Assembly: GCA_015847255.1 (NCBI GenBank)
Contig: JADLZK010010194.1
Location: 248,001 to 312,000 of the forward strand
DNA length: 64,000 bases
From: Hyparrhenia diplandra
Taxonomy: Eukaryota > Streptophyta > Magnoliopsida > Poales > Poaceae
Direction: 5' to 3'
Shown here: positions 1 through 11,000 of the stretch, piece after piece
Position numbering within the stretch: the first letter of the stretch is position 1
How the letters are laid out: every line of letters begins with the position of its first letter
Notes under the pieces: model-generated
What the model was told of the DNA's origin: nothing
Database searches by the model: none
The model's input: the letters and a program-made list of their open reading frames with translations, nothing else
Position numbers and translations under genes: made by a program

Positions 1-263
1 CGCCCTTCAATTTATCTTCAGCTTGCTTGGGTTTTTTCTTCCCCGCTTTTGTTGCTTGCTCAAGCTCCTCATCTTTTCTCTGCTCTCCTGCTTTGTTTTT
101 GTTGTATTTTCTTCATAACATTTTTATTTGGTGTTACCTTGCTCAAATTCTGTGACTTTCATCCCAAAATTCGTTTCTTTATTTTGTCACCGGTAGAGCA
201 TCTCCCGATCTATCTCTTCGTTCCGTGGGTGTAAAGGTTATTGAGCTCAGGTGTGTTGTGCAG
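1..263 (+). other. Upstream intron of the Aux/IAA gene (partial)
   Basis: T-rich, low-complexity sequence that ends in a TGCAG acceptor at 259-263, directly before the first recognisable Aux/IAA codons. I read it as the end of intron 1. The exon carrying the LxLxL repression motif (domain I) would lie to the left of the window. The short open frame at 49-234 is very hydrophobic and I see no reason to call it a gene. Confidence 0.6.
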
Positions 264-2078
264 AGCTCAGGTGGTGGGATGGCCACCAATCCGCAGCTAC
301 CGCAAGAACACGATGGCTACCACCCAGCTCAAGGGCAGCAAGGAGGATGCTGAGGCCAAGCAGGGCCAGGGGTTCCTGTACGTCAAGGTCAGCATGGATG
401 GCGCGCCGTACCTCAGGAAGATTGACCTCAAGACTTACAAGAACTATAAGGACCTGTCGACTGCGCTTGAGAAGATGTTCAGTGGCTTCAGTACTGGTGA
501 GATGTCTCGGGTTACTCTCCCTCTTTGGATGGCGCGTCAGTATGCAATTTTGTTTCATTTTGATGTGGATGGTGTAAGAAGCACATCAAGAAACCATCAA
601 AAACATCATACATGTTACTTGATTCCTAGGATAAGCAATAACTTCAACTTGCCTTTATTTTGAGTAATTGTAAGATTACAAACAACCTGGCACGCTTTTT
701 TTTCCCCCTGTTCTTGGGTGAATTTTCTGTTCCTTGTTAAACAAATACCCAGCTAAGGCAACGTATCAATTTCCTAGAAAAATATATTTTATAAGGCAAC
801 TGATCACTACTTTGTTGACATCCCCTATATATTTCTGAAATTTGGAGATCTATGGTCCTGTATTTATATATTATATCTCATTAGTTTTCACCACTTTAGA
901 ATCATGGAAATGAAAATAAGGTCCAAGTCTCTTAGAAATTTTAGTACAAGAAGAGGTTCTCTTCTTTTTTTCCTTTTATTGGTCTTACAGGTTAGTATGG
1001 GTGTAATGCCATATCAGGCAAGGACGGCTTATCTGAGTACCGCAAGGATGGTGAATATGTTCTGACTTATGAGGACAAAGATGGAGATTGGATGCTTGTT
1101 GGCGATGTACCATGGGAGTAAGTACACTGATCTTACTTAAAATAATGAAATTGGAACTTAATCATTTACTGATTTGATTTTGTGGCTCATTTTCTCGACT
1201 AGATACATATTTAGCCATCACATTTTCTTTCACTCCAATTGTAGGATGTTCTCTGACTCTTGCCGCAGGCTCAGGATCATGAAAGGATCAGATGCAATTG
1301 GACTTGGTAAGTTTGTACTCCTATTTTGTTTTTAGTGTATTTTCGTGCTAATCATATTGTCTTAGTTGGTTGGTGGGTATGGTAGGATGGTAGTACATGA
1401 CATGATGATCCAAGTAGGTTGTGTTGTTAGTTGTACATGATACAATTTTTATTAGGAGTTCCTCAGAAAGGGGACATAATTCATGGTCCCTGCATCTGTG
1501 GTGATAGTTCTCTTGGAGTCTTGGGTAATCCATTATCACTTCTTATACATAGCACTCAAATGTAGGTTCAAAATCAGAAGAGTGGAATGAACTAGACATT
1601 ATCAGTTGCATTTTGCATTTCAAAAATTATCAGTTGCATTTAGCAAGAACATTTAATTAAAGTTTTCTTTCACCTTGTAAATAACTACTGCAAAATAATT
1701 AAAATATAAAGATTAGATTCTGAAAGAATTTTAAAATATGCTCCCTTCACGATGAGAGATGCCTGGCTTCCTGATTAGTACTGTTATCAACACTAGAACC
1801 AAGTATGTCATTGTCAGTTTGGAGTGTAGATAATAATAGGGGAAAATCATGTATCAGTTATATACTATAGGTGTCAACTTAATACTTAAATATTGAAATT
1901 GGAAGATTTGAATCATAATTTTCACTTGCTGACAGGGTATTCTAATTCAATTCCAGAGTTCATCTAATAGGTTTGGCTCCATTTTTTACTTTGACTTCCC
2001 TGAATAATCTGCTTCTCTTGTTTGTTTGTTTGTTTTGCAGCTCCAAGGGCAGCTGATAAGTCTAAGAACCGCAACTAG
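264..2078 (+). CDS. Aux/IAA auxin-response repressor, 3' exons (partial)
   Basis: Nuclear repressor that binds ARF transcription factors and is degraded through TIR1/AFB when auxin is present. I see four exons: 264-496, 1018-1117, 1245-1306 and 2041-2078, all with GT-AG borders and compatible phases. The first holds the degron core VVGWPPIRSYRKN (domain II) and the start of the PB1 domain (YVKVSMDGAPYLRKIDL, domain III). The second and third hold domain IV, including the acidic stretch TYEDKDGDWMLVGDVPWE and the SCRRLRIMKGSDAIGL segment. The last exon encodes the basic tail ending KSKNRN and a TAG stop. Domain I is outside the window. The sequence is the canonical, auxin-labile type; GWPPI replaces the usual GWPPV, a common natural variant. 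It converges on the glyoxalase gene. Rice IAA17 is my best guess for the ortholog, from gene order remembered, not tested. The 3' UTR runs to roughly 2430. Confidence 0.95.
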
Positions 2079-4484
2079 AATGGTTGCTTCCTACAGTCCA
2101 GAGCAAGAGGGAGATCCAATGACTGTAGGGATCTTTATGAAAACAAAAAAAGTCTAACAGTTTTAAGAGGAATTCTGCCTTATGGTCTGTACTACATGGT
2201 TTGCTATTATGCAAGTAAAGAACTCCACGTCTGTCATGTTAGTTTTGCAACATCGTCTATGGACAAAACGCTATTTGATTATTGTTAAGCCTTCGTATGA
2301 GTTGTATTCGTGTAAATGGTTTGGTACATTGTGTGCTGCTACTATGATTGAGCACTCCTACCTAGTTTGCAAAATAGTGTCCATGAACTGTTTGTTGTTC
2401 CTCTATATAAATGTTCAATGAAGCTTGCAATTGTATGGTCCATCTGTGTTCATGTTCTGGTTCATTCATCTTGATGGTGTTGAAATCTGATGAAGCAACT
2501 TGTTTTGAAACAGTGATCCTCTGTGCAATAGTTTCTTAGTGGAAACTTTGATTCCTTTTTTACCAGCTTTGATGCCTAATTGCTGGTGGGGCATGCAGTG
2601 TATTGAGTTATTTATCTGCTGAAGGTCATGATGGTTGTCTATGATCACTCTGAAGTGTCATTTTAAAAAAGGCTTCCATCTGAACCATCATTCAGGTTGT
2701 ATATAATATTATGATTTCAAGAGAGATGGCAATGCCTTATGATCCCTTGGAATCAGGCTTTATTTGCCTGCCCCATTAGAAGTTATGCTCCACTCTTCTC
2801 CTTTTGTGGTGCCTTTTTCTCCTTATTGGTGTCTGTTAGTTGGTGTGCATGTGGAGCACTGCCTATTTGTTCCAAGGAAGACACTTAAAATTCTGATTCT
2901 GCTCATGTTTCAGCTGAAAAGGCATCTTTCACTAACCCAAATGAGCCTTCATCTGCACTTGTTTATCTCTTATAGCTTGCAGGTTGTCGCATCCCAATTT
3001 ACGAATTTATTCGAGAGCAGTGCTGCGGCGCGCATCGGCTGAGAGCGACGGATAGTGTTTATAACTCTTGCAGATTGGCAGTGTAGTCTCTCCCTGTCCT
3101 GAAAATTGGCAGTGTAGTCTCTTCCCGTCCAGAAAAAACATGCAATTACGGGATCAATGCCGATCAAATTAATTCAAGTTACAAATGAATTAATTGTGAA
3201 AGTATATTGTATTACTAATATAATGATACTTATTTTGTATTAAGAATGGTAGTACTATTTTACATAACTTCGATCAAGGTTCGAAATGTTTGACTCCTCA
3301 GAATTGCATGTTCATGTGGATAGTTTATACAGCAGCATCCAGTACCTTGTAGGCTCTGGAGTCCTTTGTTCCCTTGCTGGTGGTCCTGCAATTCCACCAT
3401 GTCGGTCTGCTTATTTGTAAACCTTTGCTTGATCCCTTTCTTAACCGATAAAGCCGCGCATTAGGGGCTAGTTTAATGCCTTTGCGGTTCTTTTATGCTC
3501 CTGTATGCGGCGGTTTGCCCATCTCACATGTTTCCTTGTCTCCAGATTACAACCCTGCAATGGTGAAAGCTTTTCAGACTAGTTCACTCCTTTCACTTTC
3601 ACCTTTCTGGAGACATGGCCGTGCTTATTTTATCGCATAATTACCGTGATTACCTTTCTTATGCTAGGGAACCATGATGGCTGATACGAACCTCGGTAAA
3701 TGTCAGACTTGCACGTCTACATCATTTCTGTTCTGTTGTGTGCTACGCTCTCATGGATATTGCATACCTCTCGATGAATGGAATCAAGATTCTGCTCTTG
3801 ATGAATTCCTTTCTTCCAATTTTTGAAATTTGTTGGGAACAATTCTGTAGAATTCGGTGTTGACCTGGCATTATAACACTTTATTGACAATGTCAGGTCT
3901 GGTATCAGAAGAGGGGCAAAAAAACGAGCATTGCTGTACAAGCTTTGACCCCCACTGATGATGGCAGCTGCAAATGGCCAGCATCGATCTGTCTCTTGTA
4001 CCAGTAGTGAATCATCTGCTGGCCACCATGGAAAAGCAATAATTTTATTTTCATTCCCACGTGAAATCTATGCGTTTTTTTAAATGCAAAATGGATGGGA
4101 ATTCAGAACTGTTTGGTGTGGATTTGGATCTTCCAGGATCTTGTCTATTTTTGATCAGTAGCCTGAAAAATATGGTTTAGCAAATTAAAATGGTACTATA
4201 AGCTCGCCATTGCAGAATGTAGGTTAAGCCGGCTAATTTGATTGTTTCAATAGTAAGTTAAAACAAGAACAGGCTTTTTTTGGTCTAAAATTAATTGAAA
4301 CAAATTGGGATCAAAACAAAAGTAGCAGCCCAAACTGGGGATTGAGATGCAGAGCGATGCTTAGACAGCATGCAGAGTCCATACTCGGACAGAATTTGTT
4401 AGGCAAAAACCTAAGAAGACTTCATCATTTTTTGTCTTTTCCAGTCAAAAAAGAAATAATGCAGGAAAAAAAAAAGGTAGAAAT
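2079..4484. other. 3' UTR and intergenic DNA
   Basis: The first 350 bases look like the Aux/IAA 3' UTR. The rest is AT-rich single-copy-looking DNA with only short random frames. I see no domain, RNA gene or bordered transposon in it. Confidence 0.6.
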
Positions 4485-5240
4485 GAAATTATGAGCGTGG
4501 GCCCCACGGGGTGGTGGGCTTATAGGACATAATGATGGAGCATGGATGCAACGCACCCCCCGCAATCCAGCGGGCCCACCACCACCACCACCCGGTCCCC
4601 ACGCCCGGAAGGCCGGACGAGGTGAGACCGCAGCTACTGACACCGGCCGCCCTGCCGCACCGAGTCACTGACCGCGGGCCACAGCGAGAGGCGAGGCCCC
4701 ACGTGTCAGCGTGCGCGCACGCGTCGCCACCCACCTGATGAGTGAACCAGCCGTGCGCGCCGTGTGGGGCCCGCGGTGAAGTGGAGTGTGGCTGCGGGTG
4801 GGGAGACACCCCCACTCCCGTCCCTAACTCCGCGGGGCCCACCGCCGAGAAATAATGCGCCGCGCGGGGCCCGCCCTCCGCCACCCGTTCCCTCTCGCAC
4901 CCACCCTCGATGACGTGCGGGACCGGCCTGGCGAGGGACCACCTGTCGGTGATGGGACGCGAGCTGGGGCCCGGCTGGGGCGAAGCCGTGGAAAGCGAGC
5001 GTCGGGGTGGGAGCGCCCGGCATGCCTGGCTGTGCGGATGGCGACGCGGTCGGGAAGGGGAGCAGCGCCCGCGCCGCGGTGTAGTGTAGGTGATGGCAAC
5101 CGGGGAACGCAACGCCAGCCTTCCCCCCTGGGAATGGAGCTCTCACTGTCACTGGGCCCCGGACGCTGTCCCAGTCGCAGACTGCACGCCTGCAAGGCAA
5201 GGCAACGCATCGGCAGCGCCTGGCCATGAATGAGGTCGCT
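4485..5240. other. GC-rich, GGGCCC-rich island
   Basis: An abrupt block of high GC and many CpGs between AT-rich flanks. It contains seven GGGCCC sites, some in the TGGGCCC context of plant site II (TCP-type) promoter elements, and a G-box-like CCACGTGTC near 4699. Several long frames exist on both strands, as expected from base composition. None shows a domain, a plausible exon structure or biased codon use, so I do not call a gene. It may be an orphan promoter/CpG island or the GC-rich cargo of an old MULE whose ends I cannot see. Confidence 0.45.
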
Positions 5241-5418
5241 CCCATTGGAACGTGTGGGATCTATTAATTAATGCCATCATAACGCCTGTGTACAAGAATT
5301 TGGACGGGTTTTGGTGAGAACAGCCTGATTGACCAGCCGCAGGTGAAGTCCGTTCATACTGCCTCTAGTCATAAAGATTGGACCCTTTGATGAGAAAAAC
5401 AAAATGGTCATACTCTTA

Positions 5419-5613
5419 GGTGCTGTTTGGTTACTAGGGATTAAACTTTTTTTTTAGTCCTAGAGACTAATAAAAAAAGTTCCTTCAAGAGAGTCTTTTA
5501 GGGACTATTAAAAAAAGTCTCAAAAAAAAAGTTCCTCCTGTTTGGTTAAGTAAAGACTAAAAGGGACTTTTTTTAGTCCCAAAGACTAAAAAGTCCCTAA
5601 ACCAAACAGGATC
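5419..5613. mobile_element. Tourist-like MITE (PIF/Harbinger), 195 bp
   Basis: The ends GGTGCTGTTTGGTT and AACCAAACAGGATC form terminal inverted repeats and are flanked by TTA on both sides (5416-5418 and 5614-5616). The interior is strongly self-complementary (repeats of agtccc/gggact and A/T runs), so the whole element could fold into a hairpin. TTA duplication and the TGTTTGGTT terminus are typical of grass Tourist elements. Confidence 0.85.
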
Positions 5614-6021
5614 TTAAACCATTAACAAGCATTGGTCTTCAAAATATCTAGCATTATCGTATATTCTAAGATCGGCCTTATTTGTTACTCTAGCTAAGTT
5701 AAAGTTAAAGGTTAGGGTTAGTTTTGACTCATGACTAGCCCCAAACTAACTTTAGCTAAAAAGGTGTTTAGATGTAAGAGTTAGATTGACATTAAATATA
5801 CTTTTCCAATCATTTGGGGTGGCGGTGGAGGACATCTTTTAGTGGGCCCAAACCTTGAAGTAGCTCTAATTAGCAATCTAACCCTTATGTTTGGATACTT
5901 TAGGGTCATTTAAGCCCCAAATAGCTCAAACTATCTATGGATCGAAACAAGACCATCGTTGGATACTTGGATTGTAAAATTACTCAGGACGTACTGTATT
6001 TGGAGTAAAGGTTGTATAGTA
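5614..6021. other. Unassigned intergenic DNA
   Basis: AT-rich DNA with a weakly palindromic stretch at about 5680-5930 that contains repeated words such as AACTAACTTTAGC and its near complement. It could be a decayed MITE, but I cannot place both ends or a target duplication. Confidence 0.3.
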
Positions 6022-6267
6022 CTTTCTCCATTCCGAAAATCTTGGAGAGTCAGAACATTTCAACTTTGACCAAAATGAGCAACATACAAATATTTGTGAT
6101 ATCAAATAGCCAAATAGGTATGTTAAGAAAATATAATTAATGAAAAATCTAATGATACTTAGTTGGCATCATGAATATTATTATTTTGTCATATAAATTT
6201 GGTCAAACTTGAAAAACTTTGATTCTCCAAGATTCTTGGACTGACTTGCAATTTGGGATGGAGGGAG
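6022..6267. mobile_element. Stowaway-like MITE (Tc1/mariner), about 246 bp
   Basis: The left end CTTTCTCCATTCCG and right end GGGATGGAGGGAG are degenerate versions of the Stowaway terminus CTCCCTCCGTYCC. A TA precedes the left end. The arms pair over most of their length (for example CTTGGAGA against TCTCCAAG, and tttgaccaa against ttggtcaaa). Confidence 0.75.
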
Positions 6268-8037
6268 AAGCAAATGATGTTCTTTTGAACATGCACACGG
6301 TTGAATAATTAGGTAATTTCTAGACTAAAACCAGAATAATATCATGACAATCTAAAGAACTAGACTAAGCATGTATTGTAAACTAGCATGAACGAACAAT
6401 GTATTGCAAAGCATGAGTACGACTACTTGTGTAAGCATATCTCGTACACCAGACATACTAGATATTATGAACGACGACATTAGATCACGAGTATTATACC
6501 TTTTGATCGTATAGTTGTTGTTGGTGGAGATATAGATGGCGACGACGATGTAAGGTCAAGGTTGTCGATGAGCAGCAGTGGAACGTTCTCGTTGAACATC
6601 ACACGAGCCTAGCGACGACGAAGATGAGGTGTCGATGCAGCCTTCGAAAGACGTGCCATCATGAAGATTGGGTGCAGTCACACGAAAAGTGTTTCCCAAA
6701 AATCTGATTCACCTACTCCCGGTGTAGGATCGCAAAGACAAAGGTCCCGGAGACCTGCTCGCCCAGTCGCCGGTGCATACAAGCGACCGGGTTGGAGAAG
6801 CTACGGCGGCGACGCAATAGCAAGAAGAGGCAAAAACCCTAACTCAATTGGATGCGTTTTGGAGTGACCAATAGCCTGCATATATAGTACTGTCCAACTA
6901 ACCTCGTGTTGGATCACGATATAAATCGTTTAAGACTCCTTAGATTTAGTCGGTCTAGGACTATGCACATTTGAGGGCCAAGAAACCTAAATTGCAAAAG
7001 GAGACTGTGCTCCCGTAAGACGAGGAGTCAGATTTCGGAGGACCATTTATGCTCGGGTCGTGGCCTAGCCCAGCCAGGCGAGGCGAGCGAGTGTGCATGG
7101 GCGTTTATTTCTCCTCCTCACATTAGGTTTAAGGAAGTGGAAAGAACTCTCATATTTAAGTATGGATACCTTCACTTCAAGTAGCATGGTGGCCTAAATA
7201 ATTGATGACATACCTATTAACATCAAGACGCCTATGCTAACTTCATTGACCTTAATAACTGCCAGCTCAGTTTTAAAGTTCTAGATAGCATCCATATGCA
7301 ATTCAAGGGTGGGGATGAGCTATTGGAAGCCGGTCCATTTCTCACAGCTCAGTTTTCACCTCTTCTAGTCTACTGTTCCTCGGTCACCGGTGGTGAGCTC
7401 AGCGCAACCCCATGGATTTTGTATGCCTTGATTTGATACAAAAGAGGAGTGCCATGTATTTGATGCAAAATATGAGGCGCTGTCGCGCTGACAAATAAGG
7501 AAAAAGCACTTCAGCTGGGCTTGCTCCACGAAGATCAAAAAAGGATTGGGCTGGGCCGCGGACTAAAACTATACCCTTCTTGCCAAACTTCTACGTAATA
7601 TAATAACATTTAATATTAATTAATATATTTATAGGGCGATCTTGAAAAACGACGTTTTTCTTTCCTGTGAATATTTTCCACTGAACTTCTGCATTCGGAA
7701 AATCCACGATACATGACACAGCACCATAATAAGGGAATAAATAAGGCACACGTCCCTTATACGAAGGAGCAATTAATGACTATTTTGTGTGGAACTGGAA
7801 AGTTGTACATACGATTTCACTGACAAAAACGGATTGCGCATCTATATAGATCTGCAAGGCAAATCTAATGCTCTATCAACTATCAATTGTGAATTGTGAT
7901 GCCGTAGATTGAACGACCTATCTACAAACCTCTATTTGAGGTGGTGGCTTTTACAAAAAAGATTGTCATGCTTGGAACTCACGGGGTGGCAGCCCCATGG
8001 AGCTTGATATACCAAAAGTTGAGATCTCTAGCAAAGC
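6268..8037. other. Intergenic DNA with a possible retroelement fragment, then glyoxalase 3' UTR
   Basis: Around 6520-6900, read on the minus strand, a TATATA box is followed by a leader and GC-rich gene-like sequence with GACGA repeats. This resembles an LTR or 5' end of a retroelement, but I find no paired LTR, target duplication or domain. The remainder to about 7750 shows nothing I recognise. The last few hundred bases should contain the 3' UTR of the convergent glyoxalase gene. Confidence 0.35.
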
Positions 8038-11000
8038 TCATTCTTCCAACTCCTTCAGAAAATCAATGTTATCGACAAACACCTGCAATAGGGAAAAGAA
8101 TGTCTATCATTGGCAAGAATATCCACAACGAAAAATGCAACAAAAAATTATGTATTCCCAATAAGTATACACATCTTTTTCATTCTGAAATCATCTATAT
8201 TCAGTATGTATTTTGGGTTATTTCAATGAACAATTTGAATAACAGAAAAAATAAAATATTTCTAGTATTTGGTAAACTAACCTGATGCAGCAGAAGTCAG
8301 CAATTAAAAAATACACCATATCACAACGAAGTCGCATAACTTAAAATCTAACTCAATTCAATCAATAATGCGGACACACAAGAATTCTATCAAAACTTAC
8401 AAAAATGATAAATCAATTAAAACAAATATAAAATCTTCAAACACTTCAATACTTGGTCACAAAGTAACAGTGATATCAATTTTTGTATGTAGTAACTTAC
8501 CATTCTACTTAAAACACACATTTCACAGTGGTGGTATGCTTTATATGTATGTTATTTGCTTTGTGATAGGACAAACTATTAATAATTAAGACAGACCAAC
8601 AGTCAAGAAACATCAATGTTAAAAGCTAAACAAGCCATAGGGAACACTAAGTTATTCAGCCGGATTTTGGAGCTCAGTTAGCTTAGAGTCAACAAGAGAA
8701 GTCAACTCAGGCTGATTCAACTTATAGCGGTATTATAGCTACCCAATGGCTACCCATTGCCCATACCAAATTATAGCGGTATGATTGGATAGGGTACACG
8801 GCTACCCATTTGTTTATGGATATGGGTAGGATAACAGCAGGTATTACCCACTCATCCTTTACCAAGCTGCAATATGTTTGTTAGCTAGTTTGTCATTGCC
8901 GAGGGTGGATACACAGGTATTACCCAACCCTAAAGCAGCTATACGTTTGTTAGCTACTCAGTCTGTCATTCCCAGGGGTGAAGAGAGTGATCGCCTTCTT
9001 CTCCATTGCTCTGTTTTGTCCCTTATTTCTCCTCAAAGAAACCTGCTTTCTATCCTAACAAGCCATGTGCTGCAGCGACCGTACCGAGCTGCACTAAACA
9101 TCTTGTCGAGAGCAATGACGAGTTCCATGGCAAGCAGCGAGCTGAAGCAGGGACCCATCACCAGCTAAAACATGTCATCACTGACTGCCTCCAATGCACC
9201 TTGGCCACCTCATCGCCATGCATGACCGTTCTAGTGTTTCCTGCCAAAGCTTCTGGCCACGAACACAAGCACCGAAGATCCCTACCTACATGGTGAACTT
9301 CTCGCTACTCTTTGGCGCCATCGTTTCCCTTGGGGATCCTATAGCCCATCATGCAAGGCAAAACAAGGAAAATGGTACACAGATGCTTCACCGTCCAGCC
9401 TGAGGACTGAAAGGATACAAGGTGCCCATGTGCATGTCCTTGGTGCTTGGGGACTGCCTGTTCTATCTCACCACTGTCAGCGTCATGACAGCACAGAGCT
9501 TCCACAATCAAGGCCATGATTCCGATGAACAGTCATCATCAATTTGAGCTACAACGACCAGCACACCAGAACTTCCAGAGTGACCAGATGCCTACCCATG
9601 TTGTCCTCGCTGGCAATGCTCTATTGGCAGCCATAGCCACCATCTTCATCTTCTGCGCATGAGTCAGCAAAGTGTCTGGCAACGCCATTGCCGGTCTCCT
9701 CTCCGGCAGCGGTGTAGTCGTCATCATCACAAACTCTTCTTAGCTCATGCACAACTTCAAGTCAGCCTACCTAACACTCACCTCGCTGTTGTCGATGAAC
9801 GCGCGCCGAAGAGCCCAGCCTCGAGCCTTGCGAGCAGGGGCGGATGCACGCCCCGGGCTAGGGGGGCTGTAGCCCGGGGCGGAGCTCAAATTTTCTACAT
9901 CCAACTCTTCCCTAGCCATACAAATTTTTAACTTTCAGCTAAAAATAGCCCTTTATATAGCCAATCCATGCAAAACTTAACTAATTAGCACCCCTGGGAT
10001 GGTGTTTCTAGATCCGCCCTTGCTTGCGAGCACGGCGACAACCAGCAGCACATCTTTGGCTGCTAGCTCGTGACTCGTGTGTGGGATTGTGAATGCTGCG
10101 ATCAGCGCGCTCTTGTCCATTGGATTCTCTATAGATGCTGGGTGTCATCCAATCCGTTTGGAGGATAAATAGGGGATGGTCAATTAGCAGGTATGGCTAT
10201 GGGTAACCCGTGGGGCTCTCCAACAGCATCGTTATCATCAACCAATTAGGGCCCATGCGATGGAGCACCCCGAGGCCATGCTAGGAGGCGAAATATACAT
10301 GGGTATTTACTGTTAACGGGATGCACATGACAATTACATGGTATGCATGTCATCAAACGAAATGAAGAATATGTGATCTATCAGTTTTGTTTATCCTGTT
10401 TTTTTTTACTGAAAAAATGGAAAAAGCCACTATAAGCAAGGACATTTAGGAACAAACATCCTTTTGTAACCACTAACAATAATAATTTCCTGTTAACAAT
10501 TTCCTAGGCCCATCCACAAACAAAAGAGAAGAGTAGAAATGTAGTTTTCACACTCAAACAAGAGGAAAAGGCACATACTGTTTTCCAGCCATCTGGATCT
10601 GTGCATGCAGTTATCTTTGTGTTAATGCCAGGTAATGGACCAGGTTCACGAGTAATTTGTCCACCATTTACTCTAATTGCTTCCGCAGTCTTGTAGACAT
10701 CATCAGTACTAATAGCAATCTGGAAGGAAAATAACCAAACTCCATAAGCATAGCCAGAGGGGAAAGGCCAATTGAAGAATGCTCATATTATTGTGCAGAA
10801 CAGCAAGGTTCAAATGTGAACAATGAAAGAAAATATACCTGTGCATAAGCATTTCCCTTATCATATTCCTTCACCCCATAGTTGTAGGTCAACTCCAATA
10901 CAGCATTTTTGTCTTCTGGACCATATCCCATCATCGCAATTGTATACTAAAGAAAAATATCAAAAGTTATTGTATAGTAACATGAGTAGACCAAGGGTAT

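Noticed and set aside
4489..5112. 207-codon minus-strand frame and overlapping long frames in the GC-rich island
   Set aside because: Long frames occur on both strands and in several phases, as expected from high GC. There is no domain, no splice context and only Arg/Pro/Gly-biased composition.
6661..6867. 68-codon frame as a gene
   Set aside because: It is short, has no homology signal, and the sequence reads better as a minus-strand retroelement-like leader.
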